From Hirundichthys speculiger (taxonomy: Eukaryota > Chordata > Actinopteri > Beloniformes > Exocoetidae): DNA of 64,000 nucleotides. Of the stretch, positions 12,092 to 24,204 are shown piece by piece; positions within the stretch are counted from its first letter, which is position 1, and every line of letters starts with the position of its first letter. The position numbers and the translations under genes were made by a program. The notes below the pieces were generated by a model. It had not been told where the DNA came from, ran no database searches, and worked only from the letters and a program-made list of their open reading frames with translations. The DNA lies in assembly GCA_018398805.1 (NCBI GenBank), contig JAGFBZ010000708.1, positions 1,054,001-1,118,000 of the forward strand. The letters run 5' to 3'.

Positions 12092-13055
12092 CAAAAAAGA
12101 AATAATATTAGTTTTCATAGTAAGCATCATGGAAACAGAATAAAATGCGCTTTCATGCTTGTAAATGCTTCTGAAATGTAGTGATAGTAGACGATAATAG
12201 GGGTTTTTCATTTATGACAATGCTGCTGGTGCCATATTAACCCCTGACGTATGAGGCGACGAAAAACACTGGCGACCAAAATTGCTAGCTGGTACCAACT
12301 TCAAAAACCTGGTAGCCAGGGGCGACTTGGTAAAAATTCTAATTTTATGCCCTGACTGTGCGAGTTTACTTGTAATGCTGATTTTAAGATGACAAAAATC
12401 AGGTTTAAGAACATTATTATTTCGCCAACTATACATATAATGTTAGCTAGGTCTGACTCATTTGTGTAAAGTAGGCTACAAAACCTAATATTGATTCAAC
12501 GTTTATCAAGGAAAACATTGTAAAGTTACTTTGAATCTTACAGAAATGAAGAGGAAAGGCAGCATATATAGTTTTTTCACACCAAAGAGACAGGCCAGAG
12601 AAATACTAGATGAACTGAACAGTGTAGACCGAGGGGATGAGGTGGAAGTAGAGAGAGAATACCACAAGAAGGAAGGATGTAACATCTCAATTAAGTGAGA
12701 TCACATTTTATGGTCACTTATTCCTAATATTAACTGTTTCACATGAAACCTGTTACCTCAAATACAAGACATTGATTGCATGAGATTAAGTTTGTATGAG
12801 TTCGTAAATGGCACCCCGTGCCCTTATGTAGTGAACCTACAGTATATCTACATGTGGGATTCATGTTCTAAATTATGTATAAAGTCCTGCAAGCAGAAAT
12901 ACTTGAGTGTAAATTATATTGTCTACTATTTCTCATCAAACTGCGATAACTGCCTCAGTATATATACGCCTGCCATATGTTGCCACCCCTCAAAAATCCC
13001 TGCCCCCCTCTTGCCACCCCATAAATATTTTTCTAGATCCGCCCCTGAGCGCAGG

Positions 13056-13411
13056 GGAAACTGGAAACTTTTTCTCTTTCTTTTGGAAAAGAATAATAAA
13101 AAACAAAACACATCGGTCTCCAAAATCTGGAAAAAGCTGCATTCAGAGTCTCGGACTGTGGCCGCTTTGGGTGTTTCTTTTACGCGCAGGAAAATGCGCC
13201 ATTCCTGCAGACATTAATGCCATTTATAGGACAGAGTTATGCGTTTATAGCTGGAGATATCCATCCAATCTCCTCAGCACATTTGCTATGAAAACCTGCA
13301 GGAATTACTGTTCAGTTATAATTTATTATATAGTGGCCATGATCAATCTAGAGATTTTTTTTTCTTTTTTTCACAATATTTATGATAAAATATTCATTAT
13401 AAAATATGTAT
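13056..13411. other. Displaced rarb2 upstream flank
   Basis: Host sequence that abutted the proximal promoter before the hAT insertion. It is unique, with no TE ends. Distal rarb2 promoter elements, if any survive, should lie here. Confidence 0.6.
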
Positions 13412-13600
13412 AAAAAACAGTGCAATGATTTGTAAACCGCATTGATTTTACATTTTATTTACAGCAGAACATAAACACAGATCAAATGTGAAAATGGGAC
13501 TTTTTAACATTTCATGAAAAATATTAAGCTCATTTTGAATTTGATGGTAGCAACACATCTCAGAAATGTTGGGACATGGACAACGAAGGAAAAGTAAGCA
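13412..13600. mobile_element. Fragment of a widespread teleost repeat
   Basis: Contains the phrases CAATGATTTGTAAACCGCATT, CTCATTTTGAATTTGATGG and GTTGGGACATGGACAAC, which I recognise as a degenerate copy of a repeat common in fish genomes. I cannot assign a superfamily. Its end abuts the CMC-like element. Confidence 0.4.
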
Positions 13601-13659
13601 ATAAAACACACACAGAGACAAACACACACACTGAGAAAAATATGACCAATGGTTACTTA

Positions 13660-14250
13660 AAAAAATTGTGGCAACAAAGTGACACATAATATAATTGAAT
13701 AGATTTTAAGTTCTACAATTTGATTAAAAAGTACTGAATACATTAACTTAACTCAAACAAAAAAATTAGGTAGATCTTAATAAAAGCAACAGTTGAAATG
13801 AGTTGGATTTAGTAATAGCATGCCAAATGATGAGTTATATCGCCAAAAAATATTTAGTAAATCCGAGTCAATTTCACAAGGAAAGCTGATTTATATTTAC
13901 TAAGTATCTGAGCAAAAATAATTTAGATTTACTAAATATATGGGGGAAACTGATTCATATTTACTGATAATCTAGGCAAAACTGGCTTATGTTTATCAAT
14001 TATATGGGTGAAATTGATTTATATTTACTAAATATCTGCAAAAAAATTATTTGGATGAAGTAAATAAAATAAATTATATCAACTCATATTCTAGCATATT
14101 GTTACTTAATTCAACACATTTACACTGTTGTTCTTATTTATCTGTACCTAAAATAATTGTTTGATTTTCATTTTTAATTTCTATCACAGGACTTTAAATC
14201 TATTCAATAATATTGAATGTCACTTTGTTGCCATAATTTTTCTGTGTCTA
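13660..14250. repeat. Inverted arms around degenerate tandem repeats
   Basis: GTGGCAACAAAGTGACA near 13668 is mirrored by TGTCACTTTGTTGCCA near 14219, and the flanking TTGAATAGATTTAAAGT is mirrored as well. Between the arms, a unit of about 50 bp containing GATTTATATTTACTAAATATCTG recurs several times with much divergence. This could be a separate MITE or the sub-terminal zone of the CMC-like element. Confidence 0.6.
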
Positions 14251-14584
14251 ATTTACCAAATATCCTGACCAAATTTAAGTAAACTGTGGCATCAAGAAAC
14301 ATAAACAGATTACAATGCATAAAATAGCAGCAGATAAACATTTATTTGTGCAATTTTTAAAAACATGTTTATCCAGCACTCAACAAGTGCAAAATGCCAA
14401 AATACAACAATAAAACAGAGAAGGGGCAAATATTACTATATCAGTATCAAATCAAAAACATGATGCCACTTCGCTCAAAGTATGGTTAATATGATTTTTT
14501 AGAACCATCACATGAACAACAATTAACTGGGACTCAGTTAAGCCTGCTTCAACATTTTTTTTTAATCAATCACATAAAAGTACG

Positions 14585-14693
14585 TTATGTTTAAGGGGAA
14601 GAGGTTCAGAAGCCGAGGAGTATATTCATCCAGCTTGGACATGAACTTCGATTCAAGATGCACCATCGTGATTCTGTGAAACTCATCCTGGAT
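14585..14693 (-). pseudogene. Relic exon of CMC transposon gene 1 (SAMD3-like family)
   Basis: After the acceptor CTTTCAG the frame reads IQDEFHRITMVHLESKFMSK and continues LDEYTPRLLNLF. This matches, in position and pattern, the exon at 62805-62979 (VNQDFLLLFGAETSTKLLEK). Family members in fish are usually annotated as SAMD3-like proteins of transposon origin. No other exon of the gene survives clearly in this element. Confidence 0.55.
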
Positions 14694-14870
14694 CTGAAAG
14701 ACAAATCATGAAACCAGTTTTAAAGCCTCAAATATTACAAACATAAATACTGTTCTTATGACATTTTTCAAAAGCAAGAGACAACCTACTAAAGATAATC
14801 ATTTTTACATCATTTTACAACCTCCAAGTTTGTCGATTGTTTACCTTCTGAGTCAGCATGTTAAATGGGT

Positions 14871-15287
14871 CATATTATGAAAAAAAAAATCACTTTTTTT
14901 TTTATTTGGGTCTCTGATATGCCTACTAACACAGTAACTGAAATAACAACGCAGTCAGTTTAATGTAGGCAAAACAATCCTGAAGTTTTAGGAGAAAAGA
15001 GGGTAGCAGCCTCATCCAGTACAATGGCAGAGAATGGAGACATGGCTCGTGGACACTTGGATTACACTACACAAGCAGGATGGAGACATTTTGTTTTGAG
15101 GTTTTTTTGGTTTTTTTTTTTACGTTTTATCCGTGGTCACCATTCACTGCCCTTAATTCCCTCTGACAATGCAAATCATATGGGCAATTGCAATATTACT
15201 TGAAAACATAATCAGAATTAGATATTTTTTTCGAAATCGTTCAGCTCTATAATATACCATTATATGTAAGAGATTGGGCACCTTTAA
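14871..15287. mobile_element. TTAA-flanked MITE
   Basis: Starts TTAAATGGGTCATATTATG and ends GGGCACCTTTAA. The ends are roughly inverted and TTAA lies at both borders, as in piggyBac-type insertions. It is nested in the CMC-like element. Confidence 0.5.
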
Positions 15288-15362
15288 TTTGAATATTTAT
15301 TGTTTGACATTTGTTGATGTGCATACTACCTTACAGTTGGTTTCATATTTTTGTCTGACATC

Positions 15363-15495
15363 TTAAAGGGATAGTTTTTTTTTTGAAGTGGACCTCTATG
15401 AGGTATTTATCCAGTGGAGAAACTGACAATTATACTGCCACAGATGCAATGTACTGCTCTAAAAAAAACTGAAAAAAACTGAACTATCCCTTTAA
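15363..15495. mobile_element. Short palindromic TTAA MITE
   Basis: TTAAAGGGATAGTTTTTTTT at the left and AACTATCCCTTTAA at the right give a 133-bp hairpin-like element flanked by TTAA. Confidence 0.7.
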
Positions 15496-17392
15496 GAATG
15501 TCCAAAATAAACTTTTTTTGCTGTCACGTTATTACAAGATGAAAACATGATTAGTTATGGGTGTGGAAAAGTATGTACAAACCATTAACTTAACTGTATG
15601 TCTATGAGAAATCTGTATTTCTATATTTTCTGCTCCTTAAATTTCAAATTCAGGTTTGAACTACAGGCTTTGGACATCACTAACAATTTAAACTGTAGTT
15701 AATCTGCTTTTTATGCAGCAAAGGTTGATACAAAAATAGTTATCAATTTCTAATGCAATACAAATGGTGTACACACCTTTACACAACATGCACTGTATGT
15801 GAAATATGGTATCACAGCATATGGTGTACTACGCATAATGTAAGTGTGATACATACCTGCTAAAAACTTTTAGTCACAGATTCTTCATGCATCTGGAAAT
15901 AAATTCATATCAGGATTTAATTAACACACACACATACAACAGGGAACATATTAGTAGTAACTTAAACAATCCAGATGTATAAACATTGTCACCCAGGTAC
16001 CTACAAATATCAGTTTATCACCCAAAGAGGGTTGAATCAAGGCAACTGGATTTGTTTTTTGATCTTCAAGACATTTCCCCTCTCGTCCAAAAGGCTTATT
16101 GTTCTTAAAGAAACATCTTCAATACCCCAAAACATGTCCAGGTGCTTTGACTTAACCTTTCTTTGGATAACTAGCAGTGTATCAGATATAAGTCCACTAC
16201 ATTCAGGTCTCTATTAACGGCAGAATAAGAGAATATTCGTTCAGGGGCACAAGAAAGAAACAACAAGTAAGAGGTCTATGATCTTACTTAAGTACAGAAT
16301 CACATTTAAATGACCCAGTAGCTTCTGAAAGACTAGTTAGACACACTTACAATAGACTTACTTCCGTCAAAAATAAAAACATAACTAATCATAAAAAGAG
16401 TGGCATGAAATAATTGTTGAAGCTTAATAACCTTTGTAGATCCTTTATCTTAAGAGGATGATAATAGCAGGGACACTGGAACATGTCATATAAATGAGAA
16501 TGAGGCTAAGAATAACCCTGACAAAGAAATGTATAATATAATCAAAAGATGTGCTGTTTCATCATAAGTTGTCTTTTAACCTACAAGTGTGTGTTCCCTT
16601 CTTCACTTTCACCCGAGGAAGGCTATCAGTGAATGACACATTCTATAGCAAATTATTCATAAAAGGACATGTATTTTGGTCATTTTTCCATGTGGATATG
16701 GTCTCTTTTTCTTGTATTTATTTTGATCTCATCATTCTATAAGAACGTCCAATGCCTAACTGAAGGATTTACTCTGTGGTTACTACTGTTGGCAGTATGA
16801 CTTCTAAAACGTTAGTGGGGAAAAGGAGGCATAACGTAGCATTTAGCGTGACATAATGTACAGTGTTTAATGTGTGGTCGCAAACAGAAGCCTCTCCCTG
16901 GCAGCTCAGAGTCCGTACCAAACTTTATGTACTGATCTCAAGCCAGCATTCACAAGCGCCAATCGGTGTAACTGTTCATCTGTCAGTGTGAGCTGCAACC
17001 AGATTGAAAGCAAAACGTTACTCCGAGAAAAGTAAGGGGAAAAAACGAGGAAGGCTGTTCGTGCCATCTGAATGTAACTGATGTAACTGAATGTAACGTT
17101 AGTGGAGAGGCTCGGGGAGAGCTGGTGAATTTAGGATTAGCCAAACACCAGCCATTGTGCTCAAAACACATTAACAGACGTTCAGTGAAAATAACGCCAA
17201 ATTAAAAAAACGAAAGACAAAACAGCGACACAAAAACGACTGTTTTTTCCTTCCAAAATGTGTAACATTACAAAAGCTGATAAGTATTCTGCTTTTAACA
17301 TGCTACTTGAGTAAAAATGTTAGTACAATGTAATTGTGAAAACTAAATGCAGTAACTTTAGACGAAACTCCTGATTACTCACCGTTTGTTTG

Positions 17393-17420
17393 TCCCTCTA
17401 ACCCTCTAACCCTAACCCTG
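17393..17420. repeat. Short telomere-like repeat
   Basis: CCCTCTAACCCTCTAACCCT followed by AACCCT: about four CCCTAA-like units with CT insertions, inside the CMC-like element. Confidence 0.7.
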
Positions 17421-18192
17421 TCGTCGCGTGCTAGCTAGCTTGTTATGTGGGGGAGGGGGGTGGGGCTGAGGCTGAGGCCAGGAAACTTAATTAAATAAAA
17501 AGACTAGCTTGTATTTTACAGCCCTTATATTACGGTATTACATTACACTTTGGGAAGTAACATTAAATTGTGGCAGTGAGACTGCTTTTTCAATCGTCGC
17601 GATGCTTTTAGCCGAATCAAAGACAATGTAGGCTGACTTCCAATCACTAACACTGTAACTTCATTTTGACTCAGTGCAGCAAAGTTGGCATGTTTGATAA
17701 TTTGCAGTAACACAAAACAATGTTAACTGCTACAGACACTTGAATTGTTTATTAACCAAGAACAATTAAACAGGTCTTACCTGAAAACAAACGGCAGTCC
17801 ATGATATGTGTGGCAGACTTGATGTCCGTGTGATGAAAAATGCATTGGGCGGGATTGTAGGTTGTTTAAATCAAGACCTCCCAATGAGTAAAATTTATCA
17901 ATTTTCTGCACTTTTGACTTTCCTGATGAAAATAATTAAATTCTACTCAGTGTTTCTCAGCTGATTTTATTTAAAAAATAACTGAGTAAAATGCAGTTAA
18001 TAAATTATTAAAATTTGGTGAATTCAACTCAGTCTGATTCCAAACTGCACACAGTCTTTTTTATTATGTATAGTTTACTCTTATTTATTTAGTAAATATT
18101 AATTAACCCTGATCACAGTTTTTGCAGTGCACTCCTGGAAGGACATCTCGAAACTAATGAGTTAACTGGCAACAACTCAGTCACATGACTAC

Positions 18193-19168
18193 TAGAGCTG
18201 AGCGATTTTATCGATTCTGCGATATATGTCAATATTTTATCAAGTATCTTTTTTTCAGCAGTGGGTATCGATATTCTAAGCTTCTTTCAAAAGAAGAAGA
18301 CGGCAGCGTTTCTGAAAAATGTTGACACATGGAATCTTCTGCACAATAGACTTTGAGCCTGGACTGTATCCAAACTTGGCCAGACTAACTGATGGTGCTC
18401 TGCTCCATCGTCAAGAGTTTTATATGGGAGATTATTAGTGAGCTGATCATAAGACTCCACATGTGTGCTTCATTTCCGTTGGCGGTTGTCTCAGACTGTG
18501 GTTTCTGGAGGTGTTTCTGAGACCATCACAAAATCAGGCCTATTTTTAATGCAGGCCGATAGTTCACCAGCGTCCAGTTCTGACACTCAGCCTTGTCCAG
18601 CGCATACAGAGATTTTTCAGAGTTCTCATAATCTTTTCATGAGACTGTGTCCCAGACTAGATGAGATATTCAGAGATATTCGACTTCTGAGAGACTTTGT
18701 CTGTCTGAGATGTTGTTTCGATACCTAGTCATTAGGGTTGTAGCGATACACTAATCTCACGATACGATACACGATATTCGGCTCACGGTGCGATAAATAT
18801 CGATATTCATCTTACAATACATTTGCATCATTTTCCTAAAGATTTTAAAGGGACAAAGTGATTTTGGTGACATCTTGTGAGTGTTTCCATGACATTGTTT
18901 GAATTAATTGAACTGAAAGCATCAATTACACATTATATGGTTGACAGGCAGCTTGCAAATGCTGGACAAAATGAATAAAAGATTTGTTGAGGGAAATAGT
19001 TTCATTTATCTAAACAGTGCAAATTCTTGCTTGCAAGCTTTTAAAGGTGGGACACGGAGGTTTTGAAAGAAGCTTAGAATATTGATACTCGAGGCTAAAA
19101 AATTGATACTCTCTGGGGAAATAAAATATCGATATGTATCGCAGAATCGATAAAATCACTCATTTCTA
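18193..19168. mobile_element. Inverted pair of family F hAT-like MITEs
   Basis: A left-end fragment starts TAGAGCTGAGCGATTTTATC at 18193 and breaks off near 18290. A nearly complete copy in the opposite orientation runs from 18733 (TAGGGTTGTAGCGATACAC) to 19168. The 440 bp between them is not part of the family and shows no coding capacity I recognise. The pair may be two insertions or a fold-back derivative. Confidence 0.7.
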
Positions 19169-19463
19169 GACGAGCAGCTCACATATCTGTAGAGGAAACA
19201 AGCTGCGGTTTAGACCTTTTCACTTGGGGAGAACATTTGGTGCATCATGAATCAAAAAAACCAAAATGTGACAAAGACACCCCAGGACCATTGAGCAGCT
19301 TGAGTTTTATATCAGATAAAAAAGGTACAACATCCTTGTCCCAGTAATCCACCAGTGGCCCCATTTATATTTGGATGCTGTACAGTTGGAAATATCACCC
19401 AGTCACAACTTTATAAAAATGTGTTGCTGCCATAAAATTGAATATTCCCATTTTTTTCTTAAA

Positions 19464-19738
19464 TGGTAAATGGACTGCACCTATATACCATTTTCTCCAC
19501 ACCATCAAGGTGCCCTCAAAGCTACAATAGCCTCTCATTCACCCATTCACACACACATTCATACACCAGTGGGCGGCTGCTGCCATGCAAGGAGTTGCCA
19601 GACCCACTGGGGGCAAGTTAGGGTTCAGTGCCTTGCCCAAGGACACTTTGGCATGTGGACAGTTGGAGCCAGGATCAAACCGCCAACCTTCCAGTGACTG
19701 GACGACCCGCTCTACTAACTGAGCTGCAGCCACCCTCT
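19464..19738 (-). mobile_element. tRNA-derived SINE
   Basis: Read on the minus strand it opens GGGTGGCTGCAGCTCAGTTA and GTAGAGCGGG, a tRNA A-box context, followed 30 bp later by GGTTTGATCC, a B box. The body contains TGTCCTTGGGCAAGGCACTG, found in a SINE family common in spiny-rayed fish. The tail reaches CATTTACC near 19464. Confidence 0.8.
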
Positions 19739-19997
19739 GAAGACAGTAAATGTCCTCAAAAGTTCTACTGTCAATAAAATATGGGATTAAGAACTTTTCA
19801 AATCATTGAGCATCTCCATAACCTCGTTCAGATGTTCAGATTTTTTTCTTGTCTTTATTTTTTTTCTTTTTCTTTTTTTATTGTAACAGAACATGTTATG
19901 GGAAAAATCAGCAATTAACTTTATGGCTGAGGATTTTTTTTTTTTTAACGGTGCCACTTCTCAGAAAGGCAGGTCAGCACAAATGCACCGTCTAAAG

Positions 19998-21267
19998 CCG
20001 AGGTCCCCAACCTTTATGTAACTGCAGGCCGGTCAACGCTTGACAATATTACCGTGGAGGGGCGGGGCTTCCTCGTTACATTACGCCAATAACATAATTA
20101 GGGGTGTAAAAAAAACGATTTGGCAATATATCGCGATTTTCGGCCGCCCAATATAATATCAAATCAAATCAAATCAAATCAAACTTTATTTATAAAGCAC
20201 TTTTCATGCCCTCAGGCAACACAAAGTGCTTTACATAAAAATAAAAACATTTCACATTAAAACAAAATAAAACCCATCACACACCCCAATGTACTATATA
20301 ACAATAAAAATAACACACAACCAAAACAGTCCTCCAAAAACTGCGCCCCCAATGCACGATAAACATAACACAACCCCCTTGTTTCTTTCTCTTATATAAA
20401 AATGATACTTATTAATGAAAATAAATAAATAATTAAAAACCAAAAATTTAATATACTAAAATATATTATATTGCATATATCATAATATCAATTTTTCAGC
20501 TCCTATTATCGATTTTTTTTCAATTTTTTTCAAAAACACTAATAATAAACAATAAATAGGTTGTTTTGAAACAAATAGTTTTGACTCAGTTTGTCCTCTG
20601 AATGATCAATATCATCTGATGAACATATACAGCAACTTGATTTTTCATCTCTACTTTTAATTTTGATATTAACGGGGTAGAATATCGCAATATATCACGA
20701 TATCGTGATAATATTGTATCGTGACCCAAGTATCATGATACATATCGTATTGCGAGGTCCTTGCCAATACTCACCCCGAAACATAACATTAGTGTAACAT
20801 CAAAGTCTCTGGTAACATCCTCTGTACACATTAAATAAATAACAAAAAAATAAAAAAATAAAATAAAACTCACGCAGAGTGGGCTTGGTACGTAGAATCA
20901 ACTGTGGTGATAAATCCATATTTCAGTAGGACTCCTGGTATTGTCTCTTAAAATCTTTCTTTTTCTTGGAAGTCGTCGGCTGTTCTTCTTTCTCTTCACT
21001 GTGCATTTTCTCCTTCACAAGGAAACTTTCCACAGACGTCTGTTTCTTACACATTCTGCTAGCTGGGTTAAATTTTGGCACTCAAGTGACCGAGATGTAA
21101 CCGAGAGAATCCGGTCATTTTTCAAAATAAAAGATTTTTCAAAACTAAAAGCTTGTTCAGACTCGTATTATAAATAAAACTTAAATAGCTATATTTTCTT
21201 GCGCGGCCACGTACCAATTGATCCACGGCCCGGTACCGGTCCGCGGCCCGGAGGTTGGGAACCACTG
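19998..21267. mobile_element. hAT element with CCCAACCT ends, carrying a nested MITE
   Basis: The left end contains GGTCCCCAACCT and the right end AGGTTGGGAACCACTG. The 8-bp duplication GTCTAAAG / GTCTGAAG has one mismatch. The sub-ends contain GGCCGGT and GGTCCGCGGCCCGG. The interior is interrupted by a nested element at 20099-20779. No transposase is recognisable. Confidence 0.85.
20099..20779. mobile_element. hAT-like MITE, family K copy 1 with internal LINE tail
   Basis: Ends TAGGGGTGTAAAAAAAACG and CTCACCCCGA; the flanks AACATAAT / AACATAAC match in 7 of 8 bases. It shares the phrases GGCAATATATCGCGATTTTC and GGCCGCCCAATATAATAT with the clean copy at 56440-56762. A pentamer AAATC repeat and a tail of the type CTTTATTTATAAAGCACTTTT (20158-20400) are inserted in it. 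Confidence 0.8.
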
Positions 21268-22214
21268 GTCTGAAGTTTCAGAGGACCCACTGGTAACCAG
21301 CTGCAGCTGCATCATTGCTACCTGCAGGCACTGATGAGGCCAAATAGAATTTCTTTTAATTTTCAGGAAATTGTGATTTTTTATTCATTTGACTTTTTCT
21401 GTTTATTTTGACAAATTCCATTTAAATGAAAACAAAAAGGTCATTTCAGCTGAATTCACTTGGATTTGTATCGTGACAATTCACAAGAACAGACATCTCA
21501 GGCACCAGAAAACAAGTTCTGTCAGTGCACTCACGGTCAATCCAATCCAGTCTATTATATTTCTCTTCAATTTAATTTATTGTACTTAAGTCAATTCAAA
21601 TCATTCAGACAGAGTCCAGATTCAAAGTCTTAATAATGTCAATTCATTAAAGAATTAACAAAAAAAAAAAAGAGAGAGAGAGCAGAGCTAAGCAACCCAG
21701 CAGACTGCACTGACTGTTCACCTTCAGGAAGCACAAGGTGAGAGAGAACCTAATTAATGGGGGAAAAAAAAACCCAACATAAGCAGAGTCAGGAAGGGCA
21801 GCCATCTGCCTCGACTAGGTGGGGTCTGAGATGATGGGAAAAAGAGTCGAACGAATGCAGAAAGATTCGTCCAGGGGCCTGTTAGTGTAGCAGGTTTTTA
21901 TCCAAAACTCAGAGGATGTTAAATCTGAAACGATAGAAACTCTGGGTTTTTCATTTCAGGTAGCATGGTAACCTAAACCCAACAAAGAAGATTAATTCAA
22001 GCCCGTTTCTGAAGCTGATTAAACTTATGCTGCTGTGGCTGCCATGGTGATTTACTCTGTGAACTAGTCTGAAGCAGGTTGGGTTTCATAGACCCTGAGC
22101 TCCTCTCCGTTTCCTTCCCTTCATAAAATTGGTTTGATTTCATCAGGGAATTGATCTTATGATGCATAACAGATGATTCTTCTTGTTAGAGAATTATCAT
22201 TTTTCTACTACATA
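21268..22214. other. No gene seen
   Basis: Unique or unrecognised sequence with A-rich and AG-rich tracts near 21660. Nothing here supports an exon or a TE end. Confidence 0.4.
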
Positions 22215-23422
22215 CACTATACTACCAGAAATATTGTTTCACCTGCCTTAACTCACATCTGAGCTTTAGCTCCTCCCATTCCTAATCAATATGATGTGGC
22301 TCCATCTTTCCAGCTAGAACAGCTTCAACTCTTCTAGGAAGGCTGTCCACCAGGTTTAGGAATGTGTTTATGGGGATTTTTGTCCATTCTTCCAGAAGAA
22401 CATTAGTGAGGTCAAACACTGATGTTGGACCAGAAGGTCTGGTTCTCAGTCTCTGCTCTAATTCATCCCAAAGGTCTTCTATCAGGTTGAGGTCAGGACT
22501 CTGTTCAGGCCAGTCAGGTTCATCCACCAGACTCTTCCATCCATGTCTTTATGGACCTTGCTTTGTTCACTGGTGCACAGTCATGTTGGAAGAGGAAGGA
22601 GCCAGCTCCAAACTGTTCCCACAAAGTTGGGAACATGGAATTGTCCATAATGTCTTGGTCTGCTGAAGCATTCAGAGTTCCTTTCACTGGAACTAAGGGG
22701 CCAAGCCCAGCTCCTGAAAAACAACCCCACACCATAATCCCCCCTCCACCAAACTTTACACTTGGATCAATGCAGTCAGACCAGTACCGTTCTCCTGGAA
22801 ACCACCAAACCCAGACTCTTCCATCAGATCACCAGATGGAGAAGTGTGATTCTTCCCTCCAGAGAACGTTCCTCCACTGCTCTAGAGTCCAGTGGTGGCT
22901 GCTTTACTCCACTGCATCTGACTCTTTCCATTGTTCTTGGTGATGTCTGGCTTGGATGCAGCTGCGTCACCATGGAAACCCATTCATGCAGCTCTCTGCT
23001 CTGTTGTTGAGCTGATCTGAAGGACACATGAAGTTTGGAGGTCTGTAGTGATTGACTCTGCAGAAAGTTGGTGACCTCTTCTCACTATGTTCTTCATCAT
23101 CCTCTGACCCCGCCCCTTCAGTTTACCTGTCCTACCACTTCATGGCTGAGTTGCTGTCGTTTCCTGATAATCCAGCTGACAGTTGACTGGAATATTTAGA
23201 AGAGAGGAAACTTCACCACTGGATTTGTTTCTCAGGTGTCATCCTATCACAGTTCCACCTGGAATTCACTGAGCTCCTGAGAGACCCATTCTTTCACAGA
23301 TGTTTCTAGAAATAGTCTGCATGTCTAGGTGATTAATTTATACACCTGTGGACATGGAAGTGACTGGAACACCTGATTCTGATCACTGGGATGGGTGAAC
23401 AAATACTTTTGCCAGTATAGTA
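22215..23422 (-). mobile_element. Tc1-like transposon, decayed
   Basis: Inverted ends: left CACTATACTACCAGAAATATTG, and right GTATTTGTTCACCCATCC when read inward, flanked by TA. This is the TIR style of a Tc1 family common in fish. It encodes a broken transposase on the minus strand. Confidence 0.88.
22282..23150 (-). pseudogene. Tc1-type transposase pseudogene
   Basis: The transposase cuts and pastes at TA sites through a DD34E catalytic domain. Visible pieces, N to C: a segment with MSFRSAQQQSRELHEW (22824-23027), [19 protein letters not shown] with [13 protein letters not shown] holding the second aspartate (22520-22735), and DWPEQSPDLNLIEDLWDELE holding the glutamate (22282-22527). The pieces lie in different frames, and the N-terminal helix-turn-helix region is not clear. 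It is therefore inactive. Confidence 0.88.
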
Positions 23423-23771
23423 TATCTATATCTATGCCAGTATATCTATGATCTTGTCCATACAACACAAAAAGACTAAACAAACATCAAAGAAGAATTT
23501 TACAGGTTTTAATAATTTGGAAATCAATCTCACTAATCATTTACAATCATTAATTTTACCATCAAAGCTCCTTGAATATTTTTTTTTACTTTGTGAGAGC
23601 AAAAATATTATTACAGTAAATGAGAATGAGTCTTATGTTCAAGTGTTTGGACTGTGTTTTTATATGTCGTATTCGACTTTTTATCACCAGCATCGTTGCG
23701 CCAACCTAAAAGGGATTCACAGGTTTAATATATCGTCACACCACCACTTGTCACTCATGCCATATTATAAC
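23423..23771. other. No gene seen
   Basis: AT-rich sequence. The 108-codon open frame at 23448 has no recognisable features. Confidence 0.4.
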
Positions 23772-24204
23772 TAGAGCTGGGCAATTTTATCGATTCTGCG
23801 ATATATATCGATATTTTATTTCCCCAGAGAGTATCGATTTTTCAGCCGCGAGTATCGATATTCTAAGCTTCTTCCAAAACCCCCGTGTCCCACCTTTAAA
23901 AGCTTGCAAGCAACAATTTACACTGTTGAAATAAATGAAACTATTTTTCTCAACAAATCTTTTATTCATTTTGTCCAGCATTTGCAAGCTGCCTGTCATA
24001 TAAAATGTAATTGATGCTTTCAGTTCAATTAATTCAAACAAAGTCATTGGAACACTCACAAGATGTCACCAAAATCACTTTGCCCCTTTAAAATCTTTCA
24101 GAAAATGATGTAAATGTATCTTAAGATTAATAGCGATGTATATCGTATCGTCGAATATCATGTATCGTATTGTATCGCAAGATTAGTGTATCGCTACAGC
24201 CCTA
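23772..24204. mobile_element. Family F MITE, complete copy
   Basis: Starts TAGAGCTGGGCAATTTTATC and ends CGCTACAGCCCTA. Same length and body as the copy at 55329-55761, in opposite orientation. Confidence 0.8.

Larger units (their letters stand above)
10342..12354. mobile_element. Nested DNA transposon inside the rarb2 upstream hAT
   Basis: Ends CAGGGCATAAAATCGCGACC and AATTTTATGCCCTG are inverted matches. ACTGT lies on both sides (10337-10341 and 12355-12359), a 5-bp duplication or the surviving part of an 8-bp one. Short motifs of the type GGTCGC and GGCGAC recur at both sub-ends. The superfamily is not settled. Confidence 0.75.
10046..13047. mobile_element. 3.0-kb hAT-like element inserted in the rarb2 upstream promoter
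   Basis: A perfect 8-bp target duplication AGCGCAGG lies at 10038-10045 and 13048-13055. The right end reads GATCCGCCCCTG and the left end CATGGGCGGATCTACC, an inverted pair around GGGCGGATCTA. The sub-ends on both sides carry TTGCCACCCC motifs. Removing the element joins host sequence across one AGCGCAGG copy. It contains a second complete element (10342-12354). No hAT transposase is recognisable, so it is non-autonomous. Its left edge is about 145 bp upstream of the inferred rarb2 start site, so sequences that would lie just upstream of the CRE-like site are now 3 kb away. Confidence 0.9.
13629..18129 (-). mobile_element. Decayed CMC/EnSpm-like DNA transposon
   Basis: Ends CACTGAGAAAAATATGACCA (left) and, read inward from the right, CACTGCAAAAACTGTGATCA are inverted matches with the CACTG...AAAA form of CMC elements. 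CA lies on both sides. The left sub-terminal zone holds degenerate tandem repeats with the motif GATTTATATTTACTAAATAT, as CACTA elements often do. A minus-strand exon at 14585-14693 resembles the first gene of the large CMC element at 57551. Near 17790 the minus strand has ATGGACTGCCGTTTGTTTTC followed by a good splice donor, perhaps a first exon. No transposase remains. Two TTAA-flanked MITEs are nested inside. Confidence 0.65.

Noticed and set aside
19535..19738. Functional tRNA gene at the SINE head
   Set aside because: A and B boxes are present, but no acceptor stem or anticodon arm can be formed, and the sequence continues into a known SINE body.
22364..23010. Plus-strand frames over the Tc1 element
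   Set aside because: Antisense to the transposase; all recognisable motifs are on the minus strand.
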